Assembly: GCA_019310195.1 (NCBI GenBank)
Contig: JAFDET010000149.1
Span: 1-7,917 of the forward strand
Length of the DNA: 7,917 nucleotides
Direction: 5' to 3'
Origin: Deltaproteobacteria bacterium
GTDB lineage: Bacteria; Myxococcota_A; UBA9160; JAFDET01
Shown: positions 1 through 7,917 of the stretch, piece by piece
Layout: each line of letters opens with the position of its first letter
Numbering within the stretch: the stretch's first letter is position 1
Program-made: the position numbers and the translations under genes
Notes under the pieces: model-generated
Seen by the model: the letters and a program-made list of their open reading frames with translations, nothing else
Told to the model about the DNA's origin: nothing
Databases searched by the model: none

Positions 1-544
1 AGCGGCGCAACTGCTCGCGGGTGGGCTCCAGGTCGAGCTCGTCGGCCCGGGCGGGATGGGTGTAGACGCCCGCCAGGCGCAGGCTCGGAAGGCCGGCCAC
101 GTGAGCCAAGAGCTCCGGCGCCTCGGCCTCGGGCACACCCATTCGACGCATCCCGGTGTCTACCTCCACGTGCACGGCCAGGGGCCGAGCGGTGTCGGCG
201 GCACGGGACAGCAGCTCCGCGTGGCCGCGGTGGTGGATCACCGGGGTCAGGCCCAGCGCCGCCGCTCGTGCGGCCTCGGCTTCGTCGTGGACGCCGCCCA
301 GCACCAGGATCTCCTCGTCGCGACCGGCGGCGCGCAGCGCCTCGGCCTCGTCCACGCTGAGCACGGCGAACGCTCGGCAGCCGGCCTGGGCCAGGGCGGC
401 CGCCACCGCGGGCGCCCCGTGCCCGTAGGCATCGGCCTTGACCACGGCGATGACGTCGTGGCCGGCGGCGCGGCGCACCTCGCCCAGGTTGGCCCGGATC
501 GCGCCCAGGTCGATGCGCGCCTCGCTGGGTCGGTGACCGCTCAT
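1..544 (-). CDS. alr: Alanine racemase, N-terminal part (cut by window edge)
   Basis: PLP-dependent alanine racemase, which interconverts L- and D-alanine in the cytoplasm to supply D-Ala for peptidoglycan. The 181 codons visible from ATG at 544-542 cover about half of a usual ~370-residue protein; the C-terminal half, including the catalytic Tyr region, lies outside the window. Visible motifs are VVKADAYGHG (34-43), whose Lys36 is the PLP Schiff-base lysine, VDTGMRRMGV (128-137), whose Arg134 aligns with the active-site Arg136 of the Geobacillus enzyme, and GVYTHPARADE (159-169), the family's G-x-x-THFAxADE block. The residue aligned with the carbamylated Lys129 of the Geobacillus enzyme is Glu127 here. 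The gene is divergent from thiS across a 51-bp gap. No clear Shine-Dalgarno is seen before the ATG. The family call is firm; the substrate is taken from the family, since related amino-acid racemases share the fold. Confidence 0.95.
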   Translation of the reverse strand, partial: MSGHRPSEARIDLGAIRANLGEVRRAAGHDVIAVVKADAYGHGAPAVAAALAQAGCRAFAVLSVDEAEALRAAGRDEEILVLGGVHDEAEAARAAALGLTPVIHHRGHAELLSRAADTARPLAVHVEVDTGMRRMGVPEAEAPELLAHVAGLPSLRLAGVYTHPARADELDLEPTREQLRR

Positions 545-595
545 GGGCGGGGAGCGTATCGCACAGACCCCTCGCCTCTCGTATCTTGTGCAGCG
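545..595. promoter_or_regulatory. Divergent alr / thiS intergenic region
   Basis: This 51-bp gap must hold, or lie next to, the start signals for both the alr (minus) and thiS (plus) transcripts. A weak sigma70-like -10 hexamer, TATCTT, sits at 582-587, only nine bases before the thiS ATG, and no convincing -35 precedes it. Nothing better is visible on the other strand. The gap is too short for a TPP riboswitch of about 100 nt, and no THI-box core (CTGAGA with a downstream CTGAT) was seen here or in the adjoining alr sequence. Its regulatory role is inferred from gene orientation only. Confidence 0.35.
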
Positions 596-817
596 ATGTC
601 CCCCCTCGACGGCGATCTGGCGATCCGCGTGAACGGCGACCCTCGGCAGGTGCCGGACGGGTGCAACGTGGCGAAGCTGGTCGGCCTGCTCGGCCTGTCC
701 ACCCGGCGCATCGCCGTGGCGGTGAACCGCGACGTGGTGCCCCGCTCGGCGTTCGACGAGCACCGTCTGGCGGAGGGCGACCGCGTCGAGATCCTCGAGG
801 CGGTAGGAGGAGGCTAG
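596..817 (+). CDS. thiS: Sulfur carrier protein ThiS
   Basis: A 73-residue ubiquitin-fold (beta-grasp) sulfur carrier for thiazole synthesis. In the family, ThiF adenylates the C-terminal glycine, which becomes a thiocarboxylate that passes sulfur to ThiG. The sequence opens with IRVNG (10-14), has the family core AVAVNRDVVPR (40-50) and ends EILEAVGGG, providing the required C-terminal Gly-Gly. The length fits the usual 65-75 residues. The ATG at 596 is chosen because the reading frame upstream is antisense to alr and has no ThiS character. It begins a compact thi cluster: its stop is 2 bp before the thiG ATG, and its last three Gly codons also form the thiG ribosome-binding site. No thiF, thiH or thiO gene is present in the window. 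Confidence 0.93.
   Translation: MSPLDGDLAIRVNGDPRQVPDGCNVAKLVGLLGLSTRRIAVAVNRDVVPRSAFDEHRLAEGDRVEILEAVGGG
805..813 (+). promoter_or_regulatory. thiG Shine-Dalgarno embedded in the ThiS Gly-tail codons
   Basis: The purine run AGGAGGAGG ends six bases before the thiG ATG at 820, an optimal Shine-Dalgarno placement. The same bases are read in frame as GGA GGA GGC, the three C-terminal glycines of ThiS, followed by its TAG stop at 815-817. The essential diglycine of the carrier and the ribosome-binding site of its partner enzyme are therefore one sequence. Confidence 0.85.
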
Positions 818-819
818 CG

Positions 820-1592
<773 letters not shown>

Positions 1593-1596
<4 letters not shown>

Positions 1597-2216
1597 GCCG
1601 GCCCCTCCCCATCCTCTGCCTGGTCACCGACGCCGCCACGGCCCGGCAGCCGCTGCTGGAGGCCGTGGCCGCGGCGATCGCCGGCGGCGTGGACCGGGTG
1701 CAGGTGCGCGCCCGGGAGCTGGAGGGCGCCGCGCTGGTGGAGCAGGTGGCGGCCCTGGCCGCCGCGGCGCGGCACGAGCGCCCCGGCGTGGAGATCCTGG
1801 TGAACCGCCGCGTCGACGCCGCCCTGGCCGCCGGGGCCGACGGCGTCCACCTGGGATTCGACGCCGTGACGCCCGCCGAGGCCCGTCGCCTGCTGCCGGA
1901 AGGCGCCCGGATCGGCGTCTCCTGCCACGCGCCGGAGGAGGTGGCGGCGGCGGCCGCCGCCGGGGCCGACTACGCCCACCTGGCCCCGATCTTCGATCCC
2001 CTGTCGAAGCCCCGCGAGCGCCCGGCCCTGGGCCTGGAGGCCCTGGCCGCCGCGGCGAGCCACGGCATCCCGGTGCTGGCCCAGGGCGGCATCGAAGCCG
2101 ACAACGCCGGAGACGTGATCGCAGCCGGGGCCGCCGGCGTGGCCGTGACCGGCGCCATTCTCGCCTCCCCAGACCCGCGGGCAGCGGCCGCCCGGCTGCG
2201 GGCCGCCCTCGGCTAG
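1593..2216 (+). CDS. thiE/tenI: ThiE/TenI-family protein (thiazole tautomerase or thiamine-phosphate synthase)
   Basis: A TIM-barrel protein of the ThiE/TenI family. ThiE joins the pyrimidine and thiazole phosphates to give thiamine phosphate; TenI aromatises the thiazole made by ThiG. From CTG 1593 it is 207 residues, the usual length. Family blocks are LCLVTD (8-13), RVQVR (35-39), ILVNRRVDAAL (68-78), ADGVHLG (82-88), GVSCHAPEE (108-116), ADYAHLAPIFDPLSKP (125-140) and AQGGI (163-167). The frame has no ATG near thiG. The first internal GTG (1665) would delete the conserved LVTD strand, so CTG 1593, overlapping the thiG stop as CTGA, is preferred, with CTG 1620 less likely. The Bacillus ThiE metal ligand in INDR is Arg72 here, the second ligand (Asp112 in QED) aligns with Ala91, and Lys61 of QxRxK is Arg41, while a TenI-type His (His112) and Lys139 are present. 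This leans towards TenI without proving it. Confidence 0.85.
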
Positions 2217-2253
2217 ACTCATCCGCGAAGGTCGACTTGCCGACACCCAAGCC

Positions 2254-3627
2254 ATGCATCTGCTCCGCTCCAGCCTGATCCTCGCCGCACTGCTGGCCGC
2301 GCCGCTTCCGGGGAGCGCGCAGACCGCGGAAACGGCGGCCTATGAGGAGCTCCAGGCCCGCATCATCCGGGTCTCCGAGGGCGTGACGCCCTCGGTGGTG
2401 CACATCGAAGCCATCTCGCTGCACAACAACCGCCGCAAGCAGGTCACCGGCTCCGGGTTCGTGGTCTCCAGCGACGGCCTCATCCTGACCAACGAGCACG
2501 TGGTGCAGAAGGCCGAGAAGGTCACGGTCACCATCCCCGGCCGGAAGCCGAAGTACCCCGCCACGGTGATCGGCACCGACAAGCAGACCGACATCGGCGT
2601 GCTGCGAATCGTGGTCGACGAGCCGCTGGACCCCGCCGAGATCGGCGACTCGGACACCCTGCGCGTGGGCCAGTGGGTCCTGGCCATCGGGAACCCCTAC
2701 GGCCTGGACGGCACCGTCTCCTTCGGAATCGTCTCGGCCAAGGGACGCAACCTCGAGGTCGGCAAGCTCCTGAACGACTTCATCCAGACCGACGCCATGA
2801 TCGACCGCGGCTCATCCGGCGGCCCCCTGGTGGATCTGGACGGCCGTGTGGTGGGCATCAACTCGCGGGGCCAGGGGCGGGGGATCGGGTTCACCATTCC
2901 GATCCGCACGGCGCTCGACGTGATGGAGCAGATCCAGAAGGGCCGCATCGAGCGCGGCTGGCTGGGCGTGACGACGCAGCCGCTGGACCGCGAGCTGGCG
3001 GCCTACTTCAACATGCCCGGCGCTACCGGCGTGGTGGTCAACAGCGTCAGCGAAGACTCGCCTGCTGCCGGCGCGGGGCTGCGTCCCGGCGACGTCATCA
3101 CCGCCATCGACGACGTTTCGCTCGAGGCCGAGAAGGAGCAGGACCTGGGCGTCTTCCAGCGCGAGGTGGCCTCGCTCCAGCCCGGCCGCAACGTGCGGCT
3201 GCGGGTGCTGCGCGACGGCCGCGAACGCAAGCTCCTGGTGGCAATCGGCGTGCAGCCCAAGGTGGTGCCCGAGGAAGCGCGCAGCGAGGCGGGCTTCCAC
3301 GTCCAGGAGATCACCGAGCTCCTGTTCCGCACCCACCGGCTCGGCGCACGCAGCGGCGCCTACGTGTCGTTCGTAGAACGGGGCTCGCCGGCCTTCGAGG
3401 CGGGGCTGCGCCGGGGCGATGTCATCGAGCGCATCGAGGACGCCGGCGTCCAGGACCTGAAGGACTTCCGCAGCGCCATCTCCCGGGCCCGGCGCGCCGA
3501 GCGTTTCCTGCTGACCGCCCGCCGCGGCGACGAGACCAAGTTCCTGCTGGTCAAGCCGCGCGCCATCACCCCGGACGAGCCCGCCGAAGAGCCCAGCACC
3601 GCCGGCACCACCTCCCAGATCGACTGA
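2254..3627 (+). CDS. HtrA/Deg-family periplasmic serine protease 1 (two PDZ domains)
   Basis: Exported S1C serine protease of 457 residues, probably acting in periplasmic protein quality control. It begins with a Sec signal peptide (hydrophobic core about 8-17, likely cleavage after GSA at 22). The trypsin-like domain (about 35-230) has the triad His82 (TNEHVV), Asp113 (TDIGVL) and Ser188. PDZ1 starts near Trp236 (RGWLGV) and includes GLRPGDVI; PDZ2 (about 345-435) includes GLRRGDVI. The tail is Pro/Glu-rich. The catalytic motif is GSSGGP rather than the usual GNSGGP, preceded by MIDR instead of AINP. The LA-loop region before GSGFV is short, without the FF-rich segment of DegP/DegQ. The ATG at 2254 gives the signal peptide directly; only a distant GAAGG precedes it. 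It follows the ThiE/TenI gene by 37 bp. It is a diverged paralogue of the two proteases downstream; no specific symbol is assigned. Confidence 0.93.
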   Translation: MHLLRSSLILAALLAAPLPGSAQTAETAAYEELQARIIRVSEGVTPSVVHIEAISLHNNRRKQVTGSGFVVSSDGLILTNEHVVQKAEKVTVTIPGRKPKYPATVIGTDKQTDIGVLRIVVDEPLDPAEIGDSDTLRVGQWVLAIGNPYGLDGTVSFGIVSAKGRNLEVGKLLNDFIQTDAMIDRGSSGGPLVDLDGRVVGINSRGQGRGIGFTIPIRTALDVMEQIQKGRIERGWLGVTTQPLDRELAAYFNMPGATGVVVNSVSEDSPAAGAGLRPGDVITAIDDVSLEAEKEQDLGVFQREVASLQPGRNVRLRVLRDGRERKLLVAIGVQPKVVPEEARSEAGFHVQEITELLFRTHRLGARSGAYVSFVERGSPAFEAGLRRGDVIERIEDAGVQDLKDFRSAISRARRAERFLLTARRGDETKFLLVKPRAITPDEPAEEPSTAGTTSQID

Positions 3628-3631
3628 CGAA

Positions 3632-3739
3632 GCCTCTGGGAACCCAAAGGAAACTAAAGGGACAGTCCCGTAGGTTTCCGTGCATTCGCACGGAAACCTA
3701 CGGGACTGTCCCTTTAGTTTCCTTTGGGTTCCCAGAGGC
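3632..3739. repeat. Perfect 52-bp inverted repeat with 4-nt loop (palindromic element)
   Basis: Arms 3632-3683 and 3688-3739 are exact reverse complements over all 52 bases, checked base by base, around the loop ATTC (3684-3687). Each arm contains its own small palindrome, GGGACAGTCCC at 3659-3669 and GGGACTGTCCC at 3702-3712, so the structure could branch. The flanking bases do not pair (A3631 against G3740), so both ends are sharp. The element starts four bases after the protease-1 stop and covers the galK stop and last codons, between two convergent genes. It is less GC-rich than its surroundings and has A/T runs such as AAACTAAAG. There is no U-tract of a classical intrinsic terminator, although such a hairpin could block transcription from both sides. 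It resembles a REP/BIME- or MITE-like non-autonomous element; that identity is inference. No transposase lies in the window. Confidence 0.95.
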
Positions 3740-4886
3740 GGGAGGCGCCGGCGGAGGGGGGGGTCTCAAGCATGGCTGGGCGGCGCTCGAAGACACGCTC
3801 GAAGCCGTCGGCGATCGCCACGGCCACGTCGGCGGCGGCCTCGGGCGCCACCAGGTGCAGCGTGCAGCCGCCGAAGCCGGCGCCCGTGAGCCGCGACCCG
3901 TAGACGCCGGGAAGGCCGTCGGCGACCTCGCACAGCAGGTCGAGCTCGGGCGTGGACACCTCGAAGTCGTCGCGCAGGCTGGCCTGCCCCTCGAGCAGCA
4001 GCGCGCCGGCGGCGGCGAGCGCGCCCGCGCGCAACGCATCGGCCATCCGATCCACCCGCGCGTCGTCCCGGATCACGTGACGCGCTCGCCGGAAGAGCAC
4101 GTCGGGCAGCGCGCGCTCGAGGGCCGGGAGGTCGGCCTCTCCCAGGTCGCGCAGCGCGCGGGCCTCGGGCCCCGCGACCCCGGCTTCCCGGGCCGCGCGA
4201 AAGGCGGCGAAGCACTCCTCGCGCCGGTCGCCGTACCCACCCTTGGCGAGCTCCCGCCGCACCCCGGAGTGCGCCACCAGCAGGGCCAGGTCGCCGCCGA
4301 TCGGCACCTCGCTGGCCTCGCCCGTCCGGCAGTCGATGCGCAGGGCGGCGCCGGGCCGCCCCAGGGCGCTGGCCCACTGGTCCATGATTCCGCACCCCAC
4401 GCCCACGAAGGCGCTCTCGCCGCGGTGGGCGGCCCGGGCCCAGTCGATGGGCTGAAGCCCGAGCCCGAAGAGGGCATCCAGCGCCGTGGCGACCCCCACC
4501 CCCAGCGCGGCCGAGCTAGAGAGCCCCGAGCCGGTGGGCACGTCGCTGGCGACACAGAGGTCGGCGCCCCCCACGCGGTGGCCGGCCTCGGCCAGGGCGA
4601 AGAACACCGCCTGGACGTAGTCCGTCCAGTCGCCGCGACGCGCCAGGGCGTCGCCGCTGAACGCGCGCCCCTCCCCTTCCTCCCGGGAGACCAGCCGCAC
4701 GCGCCCGTCCTCCCGGGCGGCCGCCAGCACCAGGGTCTCCCGGTCGATGGCGCAGGGCAGGACCCGGCCCTCGTTGTAGTCCGTGTGCTCGCCGATCAGG
4801 TTGACCCGGCCGGGCGCGCGGGCCCCCGCCTGGGGCGGGCGCCCGTAGCGGCTCTCGAACGCCTGGATCTGGGGCTCCGGCTCCAC
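3714..4886 (-). CDS. galK: Galactokinase
   Basis: GHMP-family galactokinase of 390 residues, which phosphorylates alpha-D-galactose at C1 with ATP in the first committed step of the Leloir pathway. The galactokinase signature GRVNLIGEHTDYNEG spans 26-40, the ATP-binding PTGSGLSSSAAL motif 117-128, the catalytic Asp is Asp169 in CGIMDQ, and the third GHMP motif TGAGFGG is at 334-340. RHVIRDD (269-275) and SLRDDFEVS (303-311) are also family blocks. The start is GTG at 4886-4884; an in-frame TAG lies just upstream and no ATG is available. The natural C-terminal block PPSAGA is followed by residues RLWEPKGN and a TAA that come from the inverted repeat at 3632-3739. An 8-C run lies in the PPSAGA region, and the frame through it reads normally. 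No galT, galE or sugar transporter is nearby. It is divergent from protease 2. Confidence 0.95.
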   Translation of the reverse strand: MEPEPQIQAFESRYGRPPQAGARAPGRVNLIGEHTDYNEGRVLPCAIDRETLVLAAAREDGRVRLVSREEGEGRAFSGDALARRGDWTDYVQAVFFALAEAGHRVGGADLCVASDVPTGSGLSSSAALGVGVATALDALFGLGLQPIDWARAAHRGESAFVGVGCGIMDQWASALGRPGAALRIDCRTGEASEVPIGGDLALLVAHSGVRRELAKGGYGDRREECFAAFRAAREAGVAGPEARALRDLGEADLPALERALPDVLFRRARHVIRDDARVDRMADALRAGALAAAGALLLEGQASLRDDFEVSTPELDLLCEVADGLPGVYGSRLTGAGFGGCTLHLVAPEAAADVAVAIADGFERVFERRPAMLETPPSAGASRLWEPKGN

Positions 4887-5027
4887 GCGGCCACGCTACC
4901 CGGGGGCCCGGCGCCGCGCCAAGGCGGATTGCCCCCGGCACGACCCGGCCTTACGCTTGCGCCCCCTCCCCCGCCATCGCGGCGATGAATTTCCCGGCGT
5001 CACGGCTCGTCTGTGCACGGAGGCAAG
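4887..5027. promoter_or_regulatory. Divergent galK / protease-2 intergenic region
   Basis: This 141-bp gap separates the galK start (minus) from the protease-2 start (plus) and should contain both promoters. It has a GC-rich half near galK and a somewhat more AT-containing half near 4950-4995. A 13-bp perfect palindrome, CATCGC-G-GCGATG, lies at 4975-4987 and could be an operator, though short palindromes are common at this GC content. I found no convincing sigma70 or sigmaE (GAACTT / TCTGA) promoter pair. The regulatory role is inferred from position. Confidence 0.35.
5019..5023 (+). promoter_or_regulatory. Shine-Dalgarno deciding the protease-2 start
   Basis: GGAGG lies four bases before GTG 5028. 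An earlier in-frame GTG at 5013 overlaps this area and has no ribosome-binding site ahead of it. Starting at 5028 also gives a conventional signal peptide beginning MRVLGIACAVL. The spacing is on the short side, so 5013 remains possible. Confidence 0.6.
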
Positions 5028-6377
5028 GTGAGAGTCCTCGGAATCGCTTGCGCGGTGCTGATCGTGATCGGAGCAGCGGGTACAACCCGCGCGGCCGACC
5101 CGTTTCTGCGCCGCACGCCCGCGGTGCGGGCGGTAGAAAAGGTTGGACCGTCGGTGGTGAGCATCACGACAGAAGAGCTCGCGTCCTCGCGCAGCCCGTT
5201 TGGATCCGTCTTCGGCAACGACCCCACCTTCGAGCGTTTCTTCCGCGACTTCTTCGAGCCCCAGGCGCCGCAGCAACGGCGCCGGGTCAATCTGGGTTCG
5301 GGCGTCCTGATCGACGACCAGGGCCACGTGCTGACCAACGCCCACGTGGTGGCGCGGGCCAGCCGCGTCCAGGTGGTGCTGGCCGACGGGCGCGAGCTGG
5401 ACGCGACGGTCGTGGGGGCCGATCCCAACAACGACGTGGCCGTGCTCCAGGTCGAGAGCGACGAAAGCCTGCCCTGGACGCCCCCCGGCGACTCGGACGA
5501 CGTCCTGGTCGGCGAGCCCGTCATCGCGATCGGAAACCCGTTCGGGCTGTCCAATACGGTCACGACCGGAGTCATCTCCGCAGTCGATCGCTCGCTGCGA
5601 ACCGGCAACCGCGTGTACCACGGCTTCCTCCAGACCGACGCCTCGATCAACCCGGGCAACTCCGGCGGGCCGCTGCTCAACGCCGAGGGCCAGCTGATCG
5701 GCGTCAACACCGCCATCTATCAGGGCGCCGAGGGCATCGGCTTCGCGATCCCCATCGCGGTAGCCAGCCGCGTGGTGCAGGAGCTGCTCGAGCACGGCGA
5801 GGTGCTGCCCGTGTGGCTGGGCCTGCAGTTCCAGGACCTGGACGAACCGCTGCGCGAGGCCATGGGCCTGCCCCTGCGAACCCGCGGCGCCCTGGTGACG
5901 CAGGTGCGCAAGGGCGGCCCTGCCGCCCGCGGCGGGGTCGAGCGCGGCGACGTGGTCACCCACGTGGACGGCCGCGCCGTCGAAAGCGCGCGCGAGTTCT
6001 ACGAGCGCCTCTCGCTCACCACCCAGGGCCAGGCCCTCGCCCTGGGGCTGCTCCGCGACGCCCAGAAGCGCAGCGCGCGGGTGGTAGCCGAGGAGATCCC
6101 GGGCTCGCTGGTGGACGAGCTGGCCTCCCAGCTCCTCGGCGTGGAGCTGGAGCCCCTGCCCCGCGGCGGCTTCAGCATCTCCAAGGTCCGACCGGGCAGC
6201 GGCTCCGAGCAGATCGGCCTGCGACCCGGCGACGTGATCCTGCGCATCAACGGTCTGCCGCTGGTAGACCGGGATGCGCTCGAGCGCTCGGTGCTCGACC
6301 TTCGCGGGCGCGAACGCGCCATCCTCGTGGTTGGCCGCGGACGCGGCCGATACCATGTCACGATTCCCCTGACGTAG
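5028..6377 (+). CDS. HtrA/Deg-family periplasmic serine protease 2 (two PDZ domains)
   Basis: Exported S1C protease of 449 residues from GTG 5028 (454 from GTG 5013). A Sec signal peptide (core about 3-18, likely cleavage after TRA at 22) leads to the protease domain with His106 (TNAHVV), Asp136 (NNDVAVL) and Ser212 in the canonical INPGNSGGP. Between the first strand and GSGVL sits an LA-loop-like insert with FERFFRDFFEP, as in DegP/DegQ proteins. PDZ1 begins near Trp263 (VWLGLQ) and contains RGDVV; PDZ2 (about 365-449) contains GLRPGDVI, and the protein ends within a few residues of that domain. The family acts as a periplasmic protease and chaperone for misfolded envelope proteins. It is 17 bp upstream of protease 3 on the same strand, so the two are probably cotranscribed. 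DegP-like and DegQ-like cannot be told apart by eye. Confidence 0.93.
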   Translation: MRVLGIACAVLIVIGAAGTTRAADPFLRRTPAVRAVEKVGPSVVSITTEELASSRSPFGSVFGNDPTFERFFRDFFEPQAPQQRRRVNLGSGVLIDDQGHVLTNAHVVARASRVQVVLADGRELDATVVGADPNNDVAVLQVESDESLPWTPPGDSDDVLVGEPVIAIGNPFGLSNTVTTGVISAVDRSLRTGNRVYHGFLQTDASINPGNSGGPLLNAEGQLIGVNTAIYQGAEGIGFAIPIAVASRVVQELLEHGEVLPVWLGLQFQDLDEPLREAMGLPLRTRGALVTQVRKGGPAARGGVERGDVVTHVDGRAVESAREFYERLSLTTQGQALALGLLRDAQKRSARVVAEEIPGSLVDELASQLLGVELEPLPRGGFSISKVRPGSGSEQIGLRPGDVILRINGLPLVDRDALERSVLDLRGRERAILVVGRGRGRYHVTIPLT

Positions 6378-6394
6378 ACCGGAGATTGTTCATC

Positions 6395-7917
<1,523 letters not shown>

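Noticed and set aside
56..595. Plus-strand open frame upstream of, and in frame with, thiS
   Set aside because: It is antisense to alr, whose minus-strand translation shows clear PLP-lysine and DTGM motifs. Only the part from 596 onward has ThiS character.
3756..3763. Run of eight G (C on the galK strand), a possible phase-variation tract
   Set aside because: It lies in the last ~16 codons of galK. The frame through it gives the normal family C-terminus (PPSAGA), and a slip would change only the tail. Neither contingency control nor a frameshift is supported.
4975..4987. 13-bp palindrome CATCGC-G-GCGATG as a specific operator
   Set aside because: It is short, GC-rich and matches no regulator site I recognise. 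It is kept only as a note in the intergenic entry.
2673..4988. Very long plus-strand open frame of about 770 codons
   Set aside because: It is a shifted-frame shadow of protease 1 and the antisense of galK, passing through the palindrome. Its translation is low-complexity Arg/Gly/Pro/Ala-rich, as expected from GC-rich DNA.
4896..6356. Minus-strand open frame of about 486 codons
   Set aside because: It is antisense to protease 2, which has a full catalytic triad and two PDZ domains. The minus translation is His/Gln/Asp-rich with no recognisable domain.

Overview
The window is GC-rich (roughly 70% by eye) with tightly packed genes and strong G/C third-position bias. Gene content is ordinary for a Gram-negative bacterium: three exported HtrA/Deg periplasmic proteases, thiamine thiazole genes, alanine racemase and galactokinase. 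The protein style and a GGGACAGTCCC-type palindromic repeat suggest a deltaproteobacterial or Myxococcota-like lineage, possibly a metagenome-derived contig. That placement is inference and no gene here fixes it.

Layout. Positions 1-544 (minus) hold the N-terminal part of alanine racemase (alr), cut by the window edge. A 51-bp divergent gap separates it from a plus-strand thiamine cluster: thiS (596-817), thiG (820-1596) and a ThiE/TenI-family gene (about 1593-2216). The cluster is very compact. The ThiS Gly tail codons double as the thiG Shine-Dalgarno, and the third gene appears to start at a CTG overlapping the thiG stop. A first HtrA-family protease follows 37 bp later (2254-3627). Four bases after its stop lies a perfect 52-bp inverted repeat with a 4-nt loop (3632-3739). 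It runs into the 3' end of the convergent galactokinase gene galK (3714-4886, minus) and supplies that gene's last codons and stop. After a 141-bp divergent gap come two more HtrA/Deg proteases in tandem on the plus strand (5028-6377 and 6395 to the window end), 17 bp apart and probably one operon.

How the genes work together. ThiS carries sulfur as a thiocarboxylate, ThiG uses it to build the thiazole phosphate of thiamine, and the third protein is either the thiazole tautomerase (TenI) or the thiamine-phosphate synthase (ThiE). Its active-site residues make the choice uncertain. The three proteases each have a Ser protease domain with an intact His-Asp-Ser triad and two PDZ domains, but they differ in export signal, LA-loop length and the motif around the catalytic serine, so they are diverged paralogues rather than recent copies. 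GalK has no other Leloir-pathway gene beside it here. No new multi-gene system is evident. The most unusual object is the long perfect palindrome at 3632-3739.
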